Assembly: GCA_964400725.1 (NCBI GenBank)
Contig: CAYNVS010000017.1
Span: forward strand, 1 to 63,671
From: CAYNVS01 sp964400725
Lineage (GTDB): Bacteria; Myxococcota_A; SURF-8; CAYNVS01
Reading direction: 5' to 3'
DNA length: 63,671 nucleotides
Part shown: one piece after another, positions 16,894 through 26,000 of the stretch
Position numbering within the stretch: the stretch's first letter is position 1
How the letters are laid out: the number at the start of each line of letters is the position of its first letter
Position numbers and translations under genes: made by a program
Notes under the pieces: model-generated
What the model saw: the letters and a program-made list of their open reading frames with translations, nothing else
What the model was told of the DNA's origin: nothing
Databases searched by the model: none

Positions 16894-19191
16894 ATGACGG
16901 CGGAAAAAACGAACGTGCAGCTTGTAATTATTAAAGAAAAAGGCGACGAAGTTAAAATTCCGTTCCTTCGCAGCGAAATCACAATCGGGCGCAAGGAAGG
17001 GAATACCATCAAGTTCGAAGACCGCAATATTTCGAGGCGCCACGCCCGTTTGAAACGCATCGGCGAAAACATCTTCGTCGAAGACCTTGACAGTTACAAC
17101 GGCGTAAAACTCAACGGCAAAAAAATAAGCAGAAAAGAAAACGTTTATATCGGCGATATTATTGAAATCGGCGAGTTTCAAATACGCTTCGACCCCCTTC
17201 CGCAAGACGCGCTCAAGCCGCTAGACTTGGAATCGCTGCCGCCGTATGAAAAACGCGAAGAGGAAGAAGAACCCGCAAAAGAAATCAAAAAACCTATTTT
17301 CCTCGCCCCGACCCGCGACGCTCAACGATCCGTTCGCGACACATCGCCTGCATTGGGAGAAACAAGCAAAATAAAACTTCCCGACGGCGACACGCTCGTA
17401 AAATTGACCAGCGACATGGCTGCCAAGGAAAACACGAACTCGCGAAGGGCTAGAATTCCCACAGCGCCCATTCAGGACTCCGACATCAACCAGTCCATCA
17501 CGGTCGAAAACATATCCGTCGATATTTCCGACGTTCCGCCGAACCGCCGCCAGACCGACGTTATAGAAGACTCCATAAGAGAGCAGTCGAGAGCTCAGAC
17601 GCATAAAAAAACCGGCCTTAAATTGGTGGAAAAAGCCCAAAAGACCGAAGATGAAGATATGCTCGTTGTAGAAGAGCCGGAGGAAGATATTCACGAGCAG
17701 GCCACGATTGAAAGCGCGCCAAAAGACCGGCAGATTACCCAAGAGGTAATAAAAAATATAGATATATCAATCGACGACGAACTCGACAAAACGGTTAAAG
17801 TTAAAAATCCGATTGAAAAGACGGTCAAGGTCGCAAACCCGCTTGCGTCCGACGCTCTAAAAGAAACGGCGAAAAAAGAAGCGGAGCAATTCAAACCGGC
17901 TGAACCGAAAGCCGCCGCTCCGATTCCCGCTTCGGCGCCCGCCGCCGCGGCGACGCCTATGCCTTCTCCAAAAGCCGCGCCGACGCCCGCGCCTAAAACC
18001 GAGGAACCGCCTAAAACGCTTCCCGAAAAAACCGCCGCGAAGGAAGCGCTTCCTCTCCCGACGCGTAACGGTTCCGCGCGAATTTCCAAACCGGAACCGG
18101 CCAAGCCCGCTTACGAGCCGGAACCGAAAAGAGGTTCGGGAAAAGCGGTTTACGTCGCGGTCGTCATAGCCGCAATCGCAATAGCGGCCTTCGTCGGATA
18201 CATGACGTTCGGCAAAACCAAGACCGGCGGGCAAACCGAGCAGCAACAGGCGCAGCAGCAAACTACAAAAACCGAAGCCAAGACCGAAGCGTCGAAGGAT
18301 AAGGCGGGCGACGCAAATATACCGCTCATCAACCCAGAGCCGTCCGATAAGACGGAAAAAAAGACCGGCATTGTGGGCGCAAATATGTCGCAGGACGAAA
18401 TAAACAGATACATTTCGCAGACTAAGAAGTTCATCGAGTTAAAAAAATGGCCGGCGGCGATTGAAACCATTACAAACCTGCTGCGAGTCATGCCCGACCA
18501 CTCCGATGGGAAAGCCTTGGAGGAAAAAGCGAAGATGGAAAACGCCTCGGAGGCGGCATTCTTCAACGCAAACCGTTTCTTCAGCGAGAAAAAACTCGAC
18601 ATGGCCAGAGGAAAACTGCTGGAAATCACCGAGGACAGCGTTTATTTTTCGCAGGCAAAGACGCTGCTTAAATCGGTGGAAAAACAAATTATCGACGAAA
18701 GCTCGTACCGCGGTAAAAGTTACGCTTCCGAAGGCAATTACGACGCGGCGGTAAAAGAAGCTGAAAAAATTATAATGATTGACCCGCAGAACACGGCGGC
18801 CAAAAAAATTCTTAACGACGCCAAAGGCAAAAGCAAAGCGGTAAAAGAGGCGCAGGAAGCTCAGGAAGAAAAAGAATCCGCCGATGGAACCGCCGTAAAA
18901 GAGCAAAAGCAGGCCAAACCCGAAGGCTCGGTCGAGTCGGCGATGATGATGAAAAAAGCCACCGAACTGTTTTACGAAAAACGCTATCAGGAAGCGGCCG
19001 ATGTTTTTAAAAAGGTAATCGCCATTGATCCGACGAACGCGCTGGCATACAGGTCGCTTGGAAGCTGCTACGCCGCAATCGGAAAAGCCGACATGGCGGT
19101 TAAGGCGTACGAAAGATACATCAAACTTGCTCCCGCTGCAAAAGACGTGAACCAAGTCCGTGAAATCATCGATCATTATAAACAGAAATAA
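16894..19191 (+). CDS. FHA domain - transmembrane - TPR protein
   Basis: 765 residues from the ATG at 16894; the open frame reaches a TTG at 16873, but the ATG starts right at the domain. Residues about 10-95 are a forkhead-associated domain (phosphothreonine binding) with 'ITIGRKEGN', 'ISRRHARL' and 'DLDSYNGVKLNG'. A long, poorly conserved charged and Pro/Ala-rich linker follows (to about 415). One transmembrane helix is at about 418-440 ('AVVIAAIAIAAFVGYMTF'). The C-terminal region carries TPR repeats, the last of which is clear ('RYQEAADVFKKVIAIDPTNALAYRSLGSCYAAIG'). The topology predicts a cytoplasmic FHA and a periplasmic TPR part, so the protein could link Ser/Thr phosphorylation to envelope assembly. 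No kinase gene is in the window. Confidence 0.93.
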   Translation: MTAEKTNVQLVIIKEKGDEVKIPFLRSEITIGRKEGNTIKFEDRNISRRHARLKRIGENIFVEDLDSYNGVKLNGKKISRKENVYIGDIIEIGEFQIRFDPLPQDALKPLDLESLPPYEKREEEEEPAKEIKKPIFLAPTRDAQRSVRDTSPALGETSKIKLPDGDTLVKLTSDMAAKENTNSRRARIPTAPIQDSDINQSITVENISVDISDVPPNRRQTDVIEDSIREQSRAQTHKKTGLKLVEKAQKTEDEDMLVVEEPEEDIHEQATIESAPKDRQITQEVIKNIDISIDDELDKTVKVKNPIEKTVKVANPLASDALKETAKKEAEQFKPAEPKAAAPIPASAPAAAATPMPSPKAAPTPAPKTEEPPKTLPEKTAAKEALPLPTRNGSARISKPEPAKPAYEPEPKRGSGKAVYVAVVIAAIAIAAFVGYMTFGKTKTGGQTEQQQAQQQTTKTEAKTEASKDKAGDANIPLINPEPSDKTEKKTGIVGANMSQDEINRYISQTKKFIELKKWPAAIETITNLLRVMPDHSDGKALEEKAKMENASEAAFFNANRFFSEKKLDMARGKLLEITEDSVYFSQAKTLLKSVEKQIIDESSYRGKSYASEGNYDAAVKEAEKIIMIDPQNTAAKKILNDAKGKSKAVKEAQEAQEEKESADGTAVKEQKQAKPEGSVESAMMMKKATELFYEKRYQEAADVFKKVIAIDPTNALAYRSLGSCYAAIGKADMAVKAYERYIKLAPAAKDVNQVREIIDHYKQK

Positions 19192-19204
19192 AGCAAAGTG
19201 GCCT

Positions 19205-19930
19205 TTGAGCAACCTTAAAAGACTCCGCCGGGCCGGACGGATTTTCCGCGCTCACGAGGCTTTTCCTATTCACATTACGCTGGCGGTTGCGGCATTGGCG
19301 CTATCGCTTTGGCTGTCGTGCGATTTGCTGATTAACCTTATTAATCCGGCCAAACCTTCTGCGGACGCATGGTATTCGACCGCGGCCATACTTCGTTCCG
19401 TTTTCTGGCTAGCGCTTGCCTTCCTGCTTTATAAAAAAAAGTTCTCAAACATGGTTATTTTTTCGGAAGACAAACTCTTTACCGAAAAAAACGTTTATTT
19501 CGCCTTTCTGGGGCCTATGGCTATCAGCCTGTTCACTACATTCTGGCTGGACTATATCGTTAAGCCGCAGACGCAGCAAGGCGCGGCTCAGCTTCTTCAA
19601 GGAGTTCAAGACAACTTCGTCGTAAAAATTCTTTTTATAATCGAGCTTGTCTTTTTGGCGCCGATAGTAGAGGAACTTTTTTTTAGACGGCTTATTTTTA
19701 CCTCGATATTCAGCCCGCTGAAAAAAATAAAAAGCGGTTACATCATAGCCATTCTTGCGCAGGCCGCCGTATTCGCCGCCTTTCACAACAACCTTGATCG
19801 GGCGGTTCCGCTTTTTGTTTCGGGCGTAGTTTTGGGCGCGACGTTTTACTATACGCGAAATTTGTGGGTCTGCGTTTTCTCGCACTTTATGGTGAACGCC
19901 GTGTATATAACCGGCTACATCATATCCTAA
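19205..19930 (+). CDS. CPBP-family intramembrane glutamic protease
   Basis: About 241 residues. The start is uncertain: the TTG at 19205 lies 13 nt after the FHA-TPR stop, and the alternative GTG at 19160 would overlap that gene by 32 nt; neither has a strong Shine-Dalgarno. The protein is polytopic, with hydrophobic segments near residues 25-45, 60-80, 100-120, 150-165 and 180-240. All three CPBP (CAAX protease/bacteriocin-processing) motifs are present: EELFFRR (EExxxR) following 'FLAPIV', 'VFAAFHNN' (FxxxH) and 'SHFMVN' (HxxxN). The family includes Rce1-type proteases and the myxosortase that processes MYXO-CTERM proteins. The substrate here is unknown; the window does encode two candidate substrates with GCAG/TM/basic C-termini (36822-38555 and 44905-48243). 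Confidence 0.88.
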   Translation: MSNLKRLRRAGRIFRAHEAFPIHITLAVAALALSLWLSCDLLINLINPAKPSADAWYSTAAILRSVFWLALAFLLYKKKFSNMVIFSEDKLFTEKNVYFAFLGPMAISLFTTFWLDYIVKPQTQQGAAQLLQGVQDNFVVKILFIIELVFLAPIVEELFFRRLIFTSIFSPLKKIKSGYIIAILAQAAVFAAFHNNLDRAVPLFVSGVVLGATFYYTRNLWVCVFSHFMVNAVYITGYIIS

Positions 19931-20004
19931 CAATTCGCCGCGCATCTCATTTTTGTAATTTTCAGTGATTTTGACGGCTTTCCGGCGGGAATTGTTTATT
20001 GCGC

Positions 20005-20032
20005 TTGATTTTTTATAAAAAAATATTATACT
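20005..20032 (+). promoter_or_regulatory. promoter of the 20.1-kb lipoprotein gene
   Basis: TTGATT (20005-20010), 16 nt, TATACT (20027-20032) in an AT-rich stretch, 98 nt before the ATG. The leader contains no obvious structure. Confidence 0.6.
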
Positions 20033-20130
20033 ATTTTTATGGAAAATAGTTGTTTTGTTTTAGTTTGGGGCAGAAGAACCGAGACTGAATTTTAAGTTCG
20101 TTCTCTTTATTAACCGGCAACGGAGGACTA

Positions 20131-21228
20131 ATGAAGACCGCAAATTCTTCAAAAATACATTTCGTTCTAATTATAGTTCTCATTACGGGGTTCTTCGGGC
20201 TTTCCTGCGGCGAAAGTTACACGATACAAAAAGCAAACCCGGAAGAAACCGTTTACGCTTTAGGCTTTTCCATAAACCCGGATCAGGAGCAAGCCAAAGC
20301 AGAGGCGACGGCGAGAGCGCAAAAGCTGCTAGCGCACCTTATGGCGATAGACTCCGTTAATTTCACTTACATTTCCTTCAAAGACGACTACTTCGTAGAT
20401 ATAAAATACAACGAGCCGGAAATAGAAGGAAACGTTGTCGAAAGCAAAGCGATTAACCCGAACCTTTACATGGTTAAACTGTCGGCCAAACGCCCCGCCA
20501 ACCTTGTAGGCGACATGCGCTCGCTTCAAACAATTGAATCTTCCGTAGTCGTTTCTAAAGGTTTGTTCGGCAAGCGCGTGGGAGAGGGCGAAAAAGAAGC
20601 TCTCGTCAAGGCGGCTTACAAGTTTGCGAAAATTAAATTCGGCAAAGCCGACGTTAAATTTTCCGGAACGATCGCAATTCCGAGAATGAGCATAAAATAC
20701 GACGACGCCGAGGTGGAGGTAAGTTTGGACGCGGCGTTTATTATCGGCAAAACCGGCAAGCCCAACGACGAGGACAAAGGCGCGACTCTGTTCCATAATT
20801 GGCAGGTTTTTGCGGAACAAAAAACCGGCGAAAGCACAGAGGCGGTCGCGACCTTCCAGCAAGCCGTAAAACTTTCGCCTAAGGCCGATTATTATCATAA
20901 ATTCGGCCGTTATTTCTTGCTTAAAAACGATTTTAAAACCGCTCTGCCCAACCTTGAAAAGGCCGTTGAGCTCGAAGGACAGAACGTCGAGTATTTAGAG
21001 AGCTTGAAACGCTGCTACATATCGATGGGACAAGACGAAAAAGCGGCTGAATTAGACGCGAAAATAAACGAATTGGGCGGAACCCACGGCGATTCTTCGG
21101 AATGGACCGGCGACGATTTGGTGCAGGAAGAGAAATATTACATAAAAAAGACCACCGAACAAAAAGCCCCGGACGACTACCAGTTTCAGGACGCCGACGT
21201 GAAAGTTAAGAAAAAGAAGAATAAGTAG
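20131..21228 (+). CDS. lipoprotein with LPP20/SIMPL-like N-terminal region and TPR C-terminus
   Basis: 365 residues. GGAGG lies five nt before the ATG. The signal peptide ends in the lipobox LSCG context (Cys with Gly at +2). Residues about 35-210 contain 'VYALGFSINPDQEQAKAEATARAQ', the pattern of small conserved lipoproteins in which a V.A.G.S strand is followed by an Ala-rich helix; assignment to a named family is tentative. Residues about 220-320 form two TPR-like hairpins ('EAVATFQQAVKLSPKADYYHKFGRYFL'). The C-terminal tail is highly charged and ends in a Lys-rich run. Function unknown; probably an outer-membrane-anchored periplasmic adaptor. Confidence 0.82.
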   Translation: MKTANSSKIHFVLIIVLITGFFGLSCGESYTIQKANPEETVYALGFSINPDQEQAKAEATARAQKLLAHLMAIDSVNFTYISFKDDYFVDIKYNEPEIEGNVVESKAINPNLYMVKLSAKRPANLVGDMRSLQTIESSVVVSKGLFGKRVGEGEKEALVKAAYKFAKIKFGKADVKFSGTIAIPRMSIKYDDAEVEVSLDAAFIIGKTGKPNDEDKGATLFHNWQVFAEQKTGESTEAVATFQQAVKLSPKADYYHKFGRYFLLKNDFKTALPNLEKAVELEGQNVEYLESLKRCYISMGQDEKAAELDAKINELGGTHGDSSEWTGDDLVQEEKYYIKKTTEQKAPDDYQFQDADVKVKKKKNK

Positions 21229-21250
21229 GAGCGCGCTCATAAAGCAAAAA

Positions 21251-21276
21251 AGCGGAGAATTACTCCGCTTTTTTTT
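21251..21276. terminator. bidirectional terminator between convergent units
   Basis: AGCGGAG (21251-21257), loop AATTA, CTCCGCT (21263-21269) and a run of eight T; an A-run precedes it for the minus strand. A second, AT-only hairpin AATAAC/GTTATT near 21353-21375 may terminate spoVG. Confidence 0.9.
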
Positions 21277-21370
21277 GCTTTAACTATAAGAATAAATTTT
21301 TTGACGCTAGGCAAGCTCGACCTCTCCGCGCCTCCTCTTAACGCGAATACCGCAAAAATAACTATTTTTG

Positions 21371-21682
21371 TTATTCTTGTTCGAGCTGGTCTTTTCGTTC
21401 GCTGGCAGGCTCTATTTCTACGTGTTCAAGCCCCGCCTTTTTGCGGTAGGCTTCAATGACGCTCTTCTCGAAATAATCGCGGGTCGATTGATTCAAAGGG
21501 TGGCAAATGTCTTTGAACGCGCCGTCGCGCCCCTTCTTGCTAGGCATCGCAATAAACAACCCCTTGTTTCCTCTGATAATTTTCAGTTCCCTGACGACGA
21601 AAGAGTTGTCGAGGATAATCGTTACGTAAGCCTTTAAACGATCCTCTTCCACCGGAAAAATCTTGATGTCGGTAATTTCCAT
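21371..21682 (-). CDS. spoVG: SpoVG family regulator
   Basis: 103 residues from the ATG at 21682; AAGAGG lies six nt upstream. The frame is open further upstream, but that part overlaps ispE. The core matches SpoVG: 'MEITDIKIFPVEEDRLKAYV', 'FVVRELKIIRG', 'LFIAMPSKK' and 'DICHPLN'. SpoVG is a small site-specific DNA/RNA-binding protein found well beyond spore formers. The C-terminal 20 residues are acidic and lineage-specific. It follows ispE by 11 nt, an arrangement that suggests joint transcription. Confidence 0.96.
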   Translation of the reverse strand: MEITDIKIFPVEEDRLKAYVTIILDNSFVVRELKIIRGNKGLFIAMPSKKGRDGAFKDICHPLNQSTRDYFEKSVIEAYRKKAGLEHVEIEPASERKDQLEQE

Positions 21683-21693
21683 TTGCTGCCTCT

Positions 21694-22680
21694 TTAAAAA
21701 TGAATCAAAGTTGTAACTATGCAAAACGACGGAGCTTTTTCGGCTTTTATCGTCTCGCACGCCATTTCAGCTTCTTCCCGTCCGTTGAAGAGCGCGAACA
21801 GACAAGATCCGCTGCCGGTCATAGAAACGGCTTGCGCGCCGATTCTACTAAAAACATCTATAAAATTATCAATAGAGGGCTCAAACGCCGCTACCACGTC
21901 GAGAAAATCGTTTACTACCCGACCCGCGTTGAGTCCGAAAGCTTCTTGCCTATGTCTATTATTTTTATTCGCAACCCCTCCGGTTGTCAAGATTTTTTTA
22001 AAACTATCCGATTTTTTTCTGCTAATATTATCCCATCGGTTGTATAATTCCTTGGTGTCGCACCTGAAATCAGGCATTACAAGGACGACGTAAAATCGTC
22101 GCCCAAAACCTATTTGCTTTACAACCTCGCCGGTTTTAGCAATTCGTTTGTGCCCTTTGGTCATAAAAAGCGGCGCGTCGGATGAAAGCAACGTCGCAAT
22201 ATCCTTATACTTAATGCGTTTCAACGGCGGAATGCCATAAAGAAGATACAGAGCTCTCAAAACGGCCGCGCAATCGCTCGAACCTCCGCCTAGCCCGCTT
22301 TTTGAAGGTATTTCCTTTTTGATTATTATTTCAAAATTATCAGCCGCAAAATACCGGCTCTTAAACAATTCAACCGCTTTATACGCCAAATTATAATTCT
22401 GCGGCGGCATTTCGTCCGCATAAGTTCCTATACATTTTACGCTTGCGCGCCCTGACGCGCTTTTTTTTATCGTCAACTCGTCCCCAAAATCAAGCATCGC
22501 GACTTCGGAATCGAGGTCGTGATAACCGTCGGGACGCCTGTCCAGTATTTTTAAGTAAAGGTTAATTTTGGCCGGAGCGAATATGCGAACGGTTCCTTCG
22601 CCCTCTATCCGCCCCAAGAAAGAAGGTCTTTCCCCTGCGACTTCTTGGTTAATAAGCGCGCTTTTATCTGAATTAGCCAT
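21694..22680 (-). CDS. ispE: 4-diphosphocytidyl-2-C-methyl-D-erythritol kinase
   Basis: 328 residues from the ATG at 22680; a TTG three codons earlier is possible, and neither has a good Shine-Dalgarno. IspE phosphorylates CDP-methylerythritol in the MEP pathway to IPP/DMAPP. GHMP-kinase signatures: 'APAKINLYLKILDRRPDGYHDL', the ATP loop 'SGLGGGSSDCAAVL' and 'MTGSGSCLFALF'. About 30 extra residues precede the usual start of the family (before VRIFAPAK). ispDF lies 5 kb away on the same strand, so three MEP activities are encoded in this window. Confidence 0.96.
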   Translation of the reverse strand: MANSDKSALINQEVAGERPSFLGRIEGEGTVRIFAPAKINLYLKILDRRPDGYHDLDSEVAMLDFGDELTIKKSASGRASVKCIGTYADEMPPQNYNLAYKAVELFKSRYFAADNFEIIIKKEIPSKSGLGGGSSDCAAVLRALYLLYGIPPLKRIKYKDIATLLSSDAPLFMTKGHKRIAKTGEVVKQIGFGRRFYVVLVMPDFRCDTKELYNRWDNISRKKSDSFKKILTTGGVANKNNRHRQEAFGLNAGRVVNDFLDVVAAFEPSIDNFIDVFSRIGAQAVSMTGSGSCLFALFNGREEAEMACETIKAEKAPSFCIVTTLIHF

Positions 22681-22811
22681 TTGAGTCAATCAAATCAAAG
22701 ATGAAAGTTTAAGGCTTCTTTTCATTCTTTTTTATTATAGCTGCATTTAGAAGTAATAATACCGCATTAACGCGCAAACGCCAAATTTATTTTTCGGGAA
22801 TTATCGCGCCT

Positions 22812-22839
22812 AAAAAAAGCGCGGGCTTACGCTCGCGCT
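22812..22839 (-). terminator. terminator of the TPR-DUF6485 unit
   Basis: Read on the minus strand, GCGCG.GC - GTAA - GC.CGCGC (plus-strand positions 22838-22819) is followed by a U-run from the A-tract at 22818-22812. Confidence 0.88.
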
Positions 22840-22864
22840 TTAATTGCAAAACATTTTAAGACTG

Positions 22865-23083
22865 CTACTTTTTTTTGCTCATAACCGAAACGAAATAAGA
22901 AATAGACCGGTCGTAAGTCGCCTCCGCATCCTTCGGAAAAAAGCAGCCCGGCAGTTCGCCTGCGCGGCGGTGATACGTTACGCACTCGCAGCAAATACCT
23001 TTGCGAGGGCACGGAGAATATGTGCAAGTGCAGCCGGAAGCGTTCTTATGTTGGTTGACGCACGGATTTTTAGGAGCGCTCAT
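22865..23083 (-). CDS. DUF6485 family small Cys-rich protein
   Basis: 72 residues; a GGAGA-like Shine-Dalgarno lies inside the end of the upstream gene. The sequence has the family pattern of clustered cysteines: 'CTCTYSPCPRKGICCECVTYHR', 'PGCFFPKDAEATYDRS'. The eight Cys and one His suggest a metal or Fe-S site. Function unknown. It starts one nt after the stop of the giant TPR gene, so translation is probably coupled, though the family usually stands in varied contexts. Confidence 0.88.
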   Translation of the reverse strand: MSAPKNPCVNQHKNASGCTCTYSPCPRKGICCECVTYHRRAGELPGCFFPKDAEATYDRSISYFVSVMSKKK

Positions 23084-23084
23084 C

Positions 23085-26000
23085 TTACCGTCTCCCGCTT
23101 AAAAGCTCTATTTCGTTTCTGATTTCATTTGCGTCAATCGCGTTGGGTTTAAGCTCAAGGTATGTTTTAAACGCCGAAAGAGCCGCGCCGTTGTTGCGAA
23201 GTTTCTTTTGTATGTAGCCGATTTTATTATAAACTTCCGCCAGAGTCGGGTCGAGTTCCTTCGCCCGCAACAGGTGCTGCAACGCCTTTTTATCCAATCC
23301 CATATCGACGTAAATATCGCCTAGGGAAAGGTTGGCGAGAGAATTTTTGTTGTCCAGCTTTAAAACAGCCAGATAATCTTTTTCGGCTACTTTATTCTTT
23401 TTAAAGAAACGGTTCGCCTCGGCGCGCGCCATAAGAGCCGGTATCATCTTCGGGTTAAGTTTTAAAGCCTTGTCTAAAACATTTATAGCCTGTTGATATT
23501 GATGAATGTTTATAAGGGACAAACCTTTAAATAAATAAGCGTCGGCGTAATCCGGCTTCAGGTTTATCGTAACGTCGAGATGGTCGATTGCGGATTTCTC
23601 GCGTCCCAGTTTGTAAAAATGCCTGCCGAGGAAGAAATGAAAGTACGGGTTCTGGCCGTTAAGCTGAATCGCGCGCTCGTAAGCGGCAATAGCTTCTTCG
23701 TTCTTCCCCATGTCGGAATAAATTTGCCCAAGCAGGAAGAACGCGGGAGCGTATTCGTATTGAATTTCTATTTCTTTTTGAACGGCGGCTGCGGCGTCGT
23801 TGTCGCGTTTCATAGCAAAATACGCCTGCCCCAGCGCGAGGTGATAAAGCGGCGTGCGCGGGCTGAAACGAACTGCCAATTCAAGCTCCGAGGCGGCCTT
23901 CTCGAAGTTTTCCATTTCCAAATAAACCTGCCCTAAAGAATAATGCGCCGGAGCGCTCTTGTCGTCCAGCAATATCGCCTTGTTAAGCGTTTCAACCGCG
24001 TCGTTATGTTTCTGCATAATACGATAGGCGTCGCCAAGGTTAATGTAACCTTCAACGAAACTGGCGTCGTTTTCAATCGCAACCTTGAACTCGGCCAAAG
24101 CGAGATCGTAATCTTTTTTATACATATACAACTTGCCGAGGAAGTTGTGCGCAATCGGGCTGTCGGCGTTTATATCTTTGGCTTTCTGAGCGAGCTCGTT
24201 AGCCCTTACCATGTTGTCCTTGCGCAGGTAAATTTCCCCCAGCTTTGTGTAGTATAGAATTTCCTTCGGATTGAAGGCGATGGCTTTCTCGAAATATTTA
24301 ATCGCCTTATCGGTCATTTTTTGATTTTCAAGAATGAGCGCGACCGTGTAATTGAGCTTGTCGTTGTTTTCGCCTAGAAGTTTAGCGGCGTCCTGCAGTT
24401 TAAGCAGAGCCTCGTCGGGTTTGCCGCGGGCGAGAAGCGCCTTGGCGCTGCCGGTGTTGCAGCCGACGTCTTTCGGGTTGATTTTCAGGCATTTCTCATA
24501 TTCCTCAAACGATTTTTGGTATTCGTGAGTTTGATAGAAGAAATCGCCCATCGAGTTGATATATTCGGTGTTGGCCGGGTCGGTTTTAATCGCCTCGGAA
24601 AGCCTTTGGCTTACTTTAATAAGCTCGTTGCGCTTTAAATAAATGCGTGAAAGAACATAGTGCGCTTTGGCAAGCTGAGAAGGCGCAAGATTGCTGTTCT
24701 TGCTGTTTTGAATAAGAGCAAGCAGCTTTTCTTCGCATTCGAGTTGGTTTTTCGGATTTTCGACGTCGAGCAAAATCATCATCAGCGCGCTTTCCTGATG
24801 ATCGGGAGAGGCTTCCAAAGCCTTTTGATAGAATCCTCTGGCCTCTTCTCTGTTGCCCGAAGCCTCGGATAAGCGTCCCATCAGGAAGTAAGTGAAAGGA
24901 TAAGCCTTTCCGCCCGCCTGAAGGAACGGCGCGAGCTGTTTTTGTTCCTGCAGGTAGCTTGAAGGATTGCCGTCGAGGAAAGTCCACGCGAGCATGTGGA
25001 CGGCAAGAGCGTCCCACTTTGTTACCGACGTTTGAAGAGCCCGCTGAAAAAATTTCCTCGCCTCTTCAAGCTCTTTCTTTTGCATGGCCAAAAGGCCTTT
25101 TGCTAAAAGAACGCTTCGAATATCTTCCCCTCCTTCAATTATAGATTTTATAAGCTCTTCTGAGCGTTTAACGCGCTGGTTGTCGAAACCGTAGCGCAGA
25201 GCGATGAACATTTTAATCGTGGCGTCGATTCCGACAAGCGAGTATCTGCCTTTGAATTCGTTGTTTTCCTGCAATTCGGCGTCGAGTTTCTTTTCGGTCT
25301 CGACCGCTTTAGGAAAAAGATCCATGAGCATGGTTTGCTCGGCTCTGTCGTACAGCTTCTTGCGCGCTTCGTTCAGCGCCGCATAACTGTGCAGCACTTT
25401 TTTATCGGCCGGCATGATTATTTCCAACAGGCTGGAATCGCCGAAAAGCTGCAAATACAGCTCGATGACGACCAAAATAAGAGCGGCTCCGCTTACCGCT
25501 ATAATTACCGGAAGCCTGCGTCTGAGAGCTCCGCGGCTTGCAACCTTTGGCTCGAATATGCCCGTTACGCTTTGTTTTCTAGACTTTCTGTCGGGCAGTC
25601 TTCCGTCTTTAACCTCTACGCCAAGGGCGGAAGGTTCGGGCCTTGCTACTGGCGCGCCGTCTTTGCTGATGATAGATTTGATTTCTGGCGCGGCGGACAG
25701 CGGCTTCCATTTCCCGTCCTCTCCGGCGACTTCGTCGTCGGAGAATATTTTGCCGGACTTGTACATGTCGGCGATTGTAGAAAGCGGGAACGGGCCGAAT
25801 ACTTTGCCGCTCTTTTGCTTGATTTTAAACAGCTTTATTTTGTCGTCGCCGCTTGAAAGATCGACGATTTGGTCGAGAAAGTCGGATTTCGAGAAATCGA
25901 AATCAGCCCTGCCGGCTGACTGCGGCTTTGTAACGAGCGTGTCGGCGTTGTTGACGTCCTGCGTGGGAGCCGGCTCTTTAAACGAGAAAAGATCGAACGA

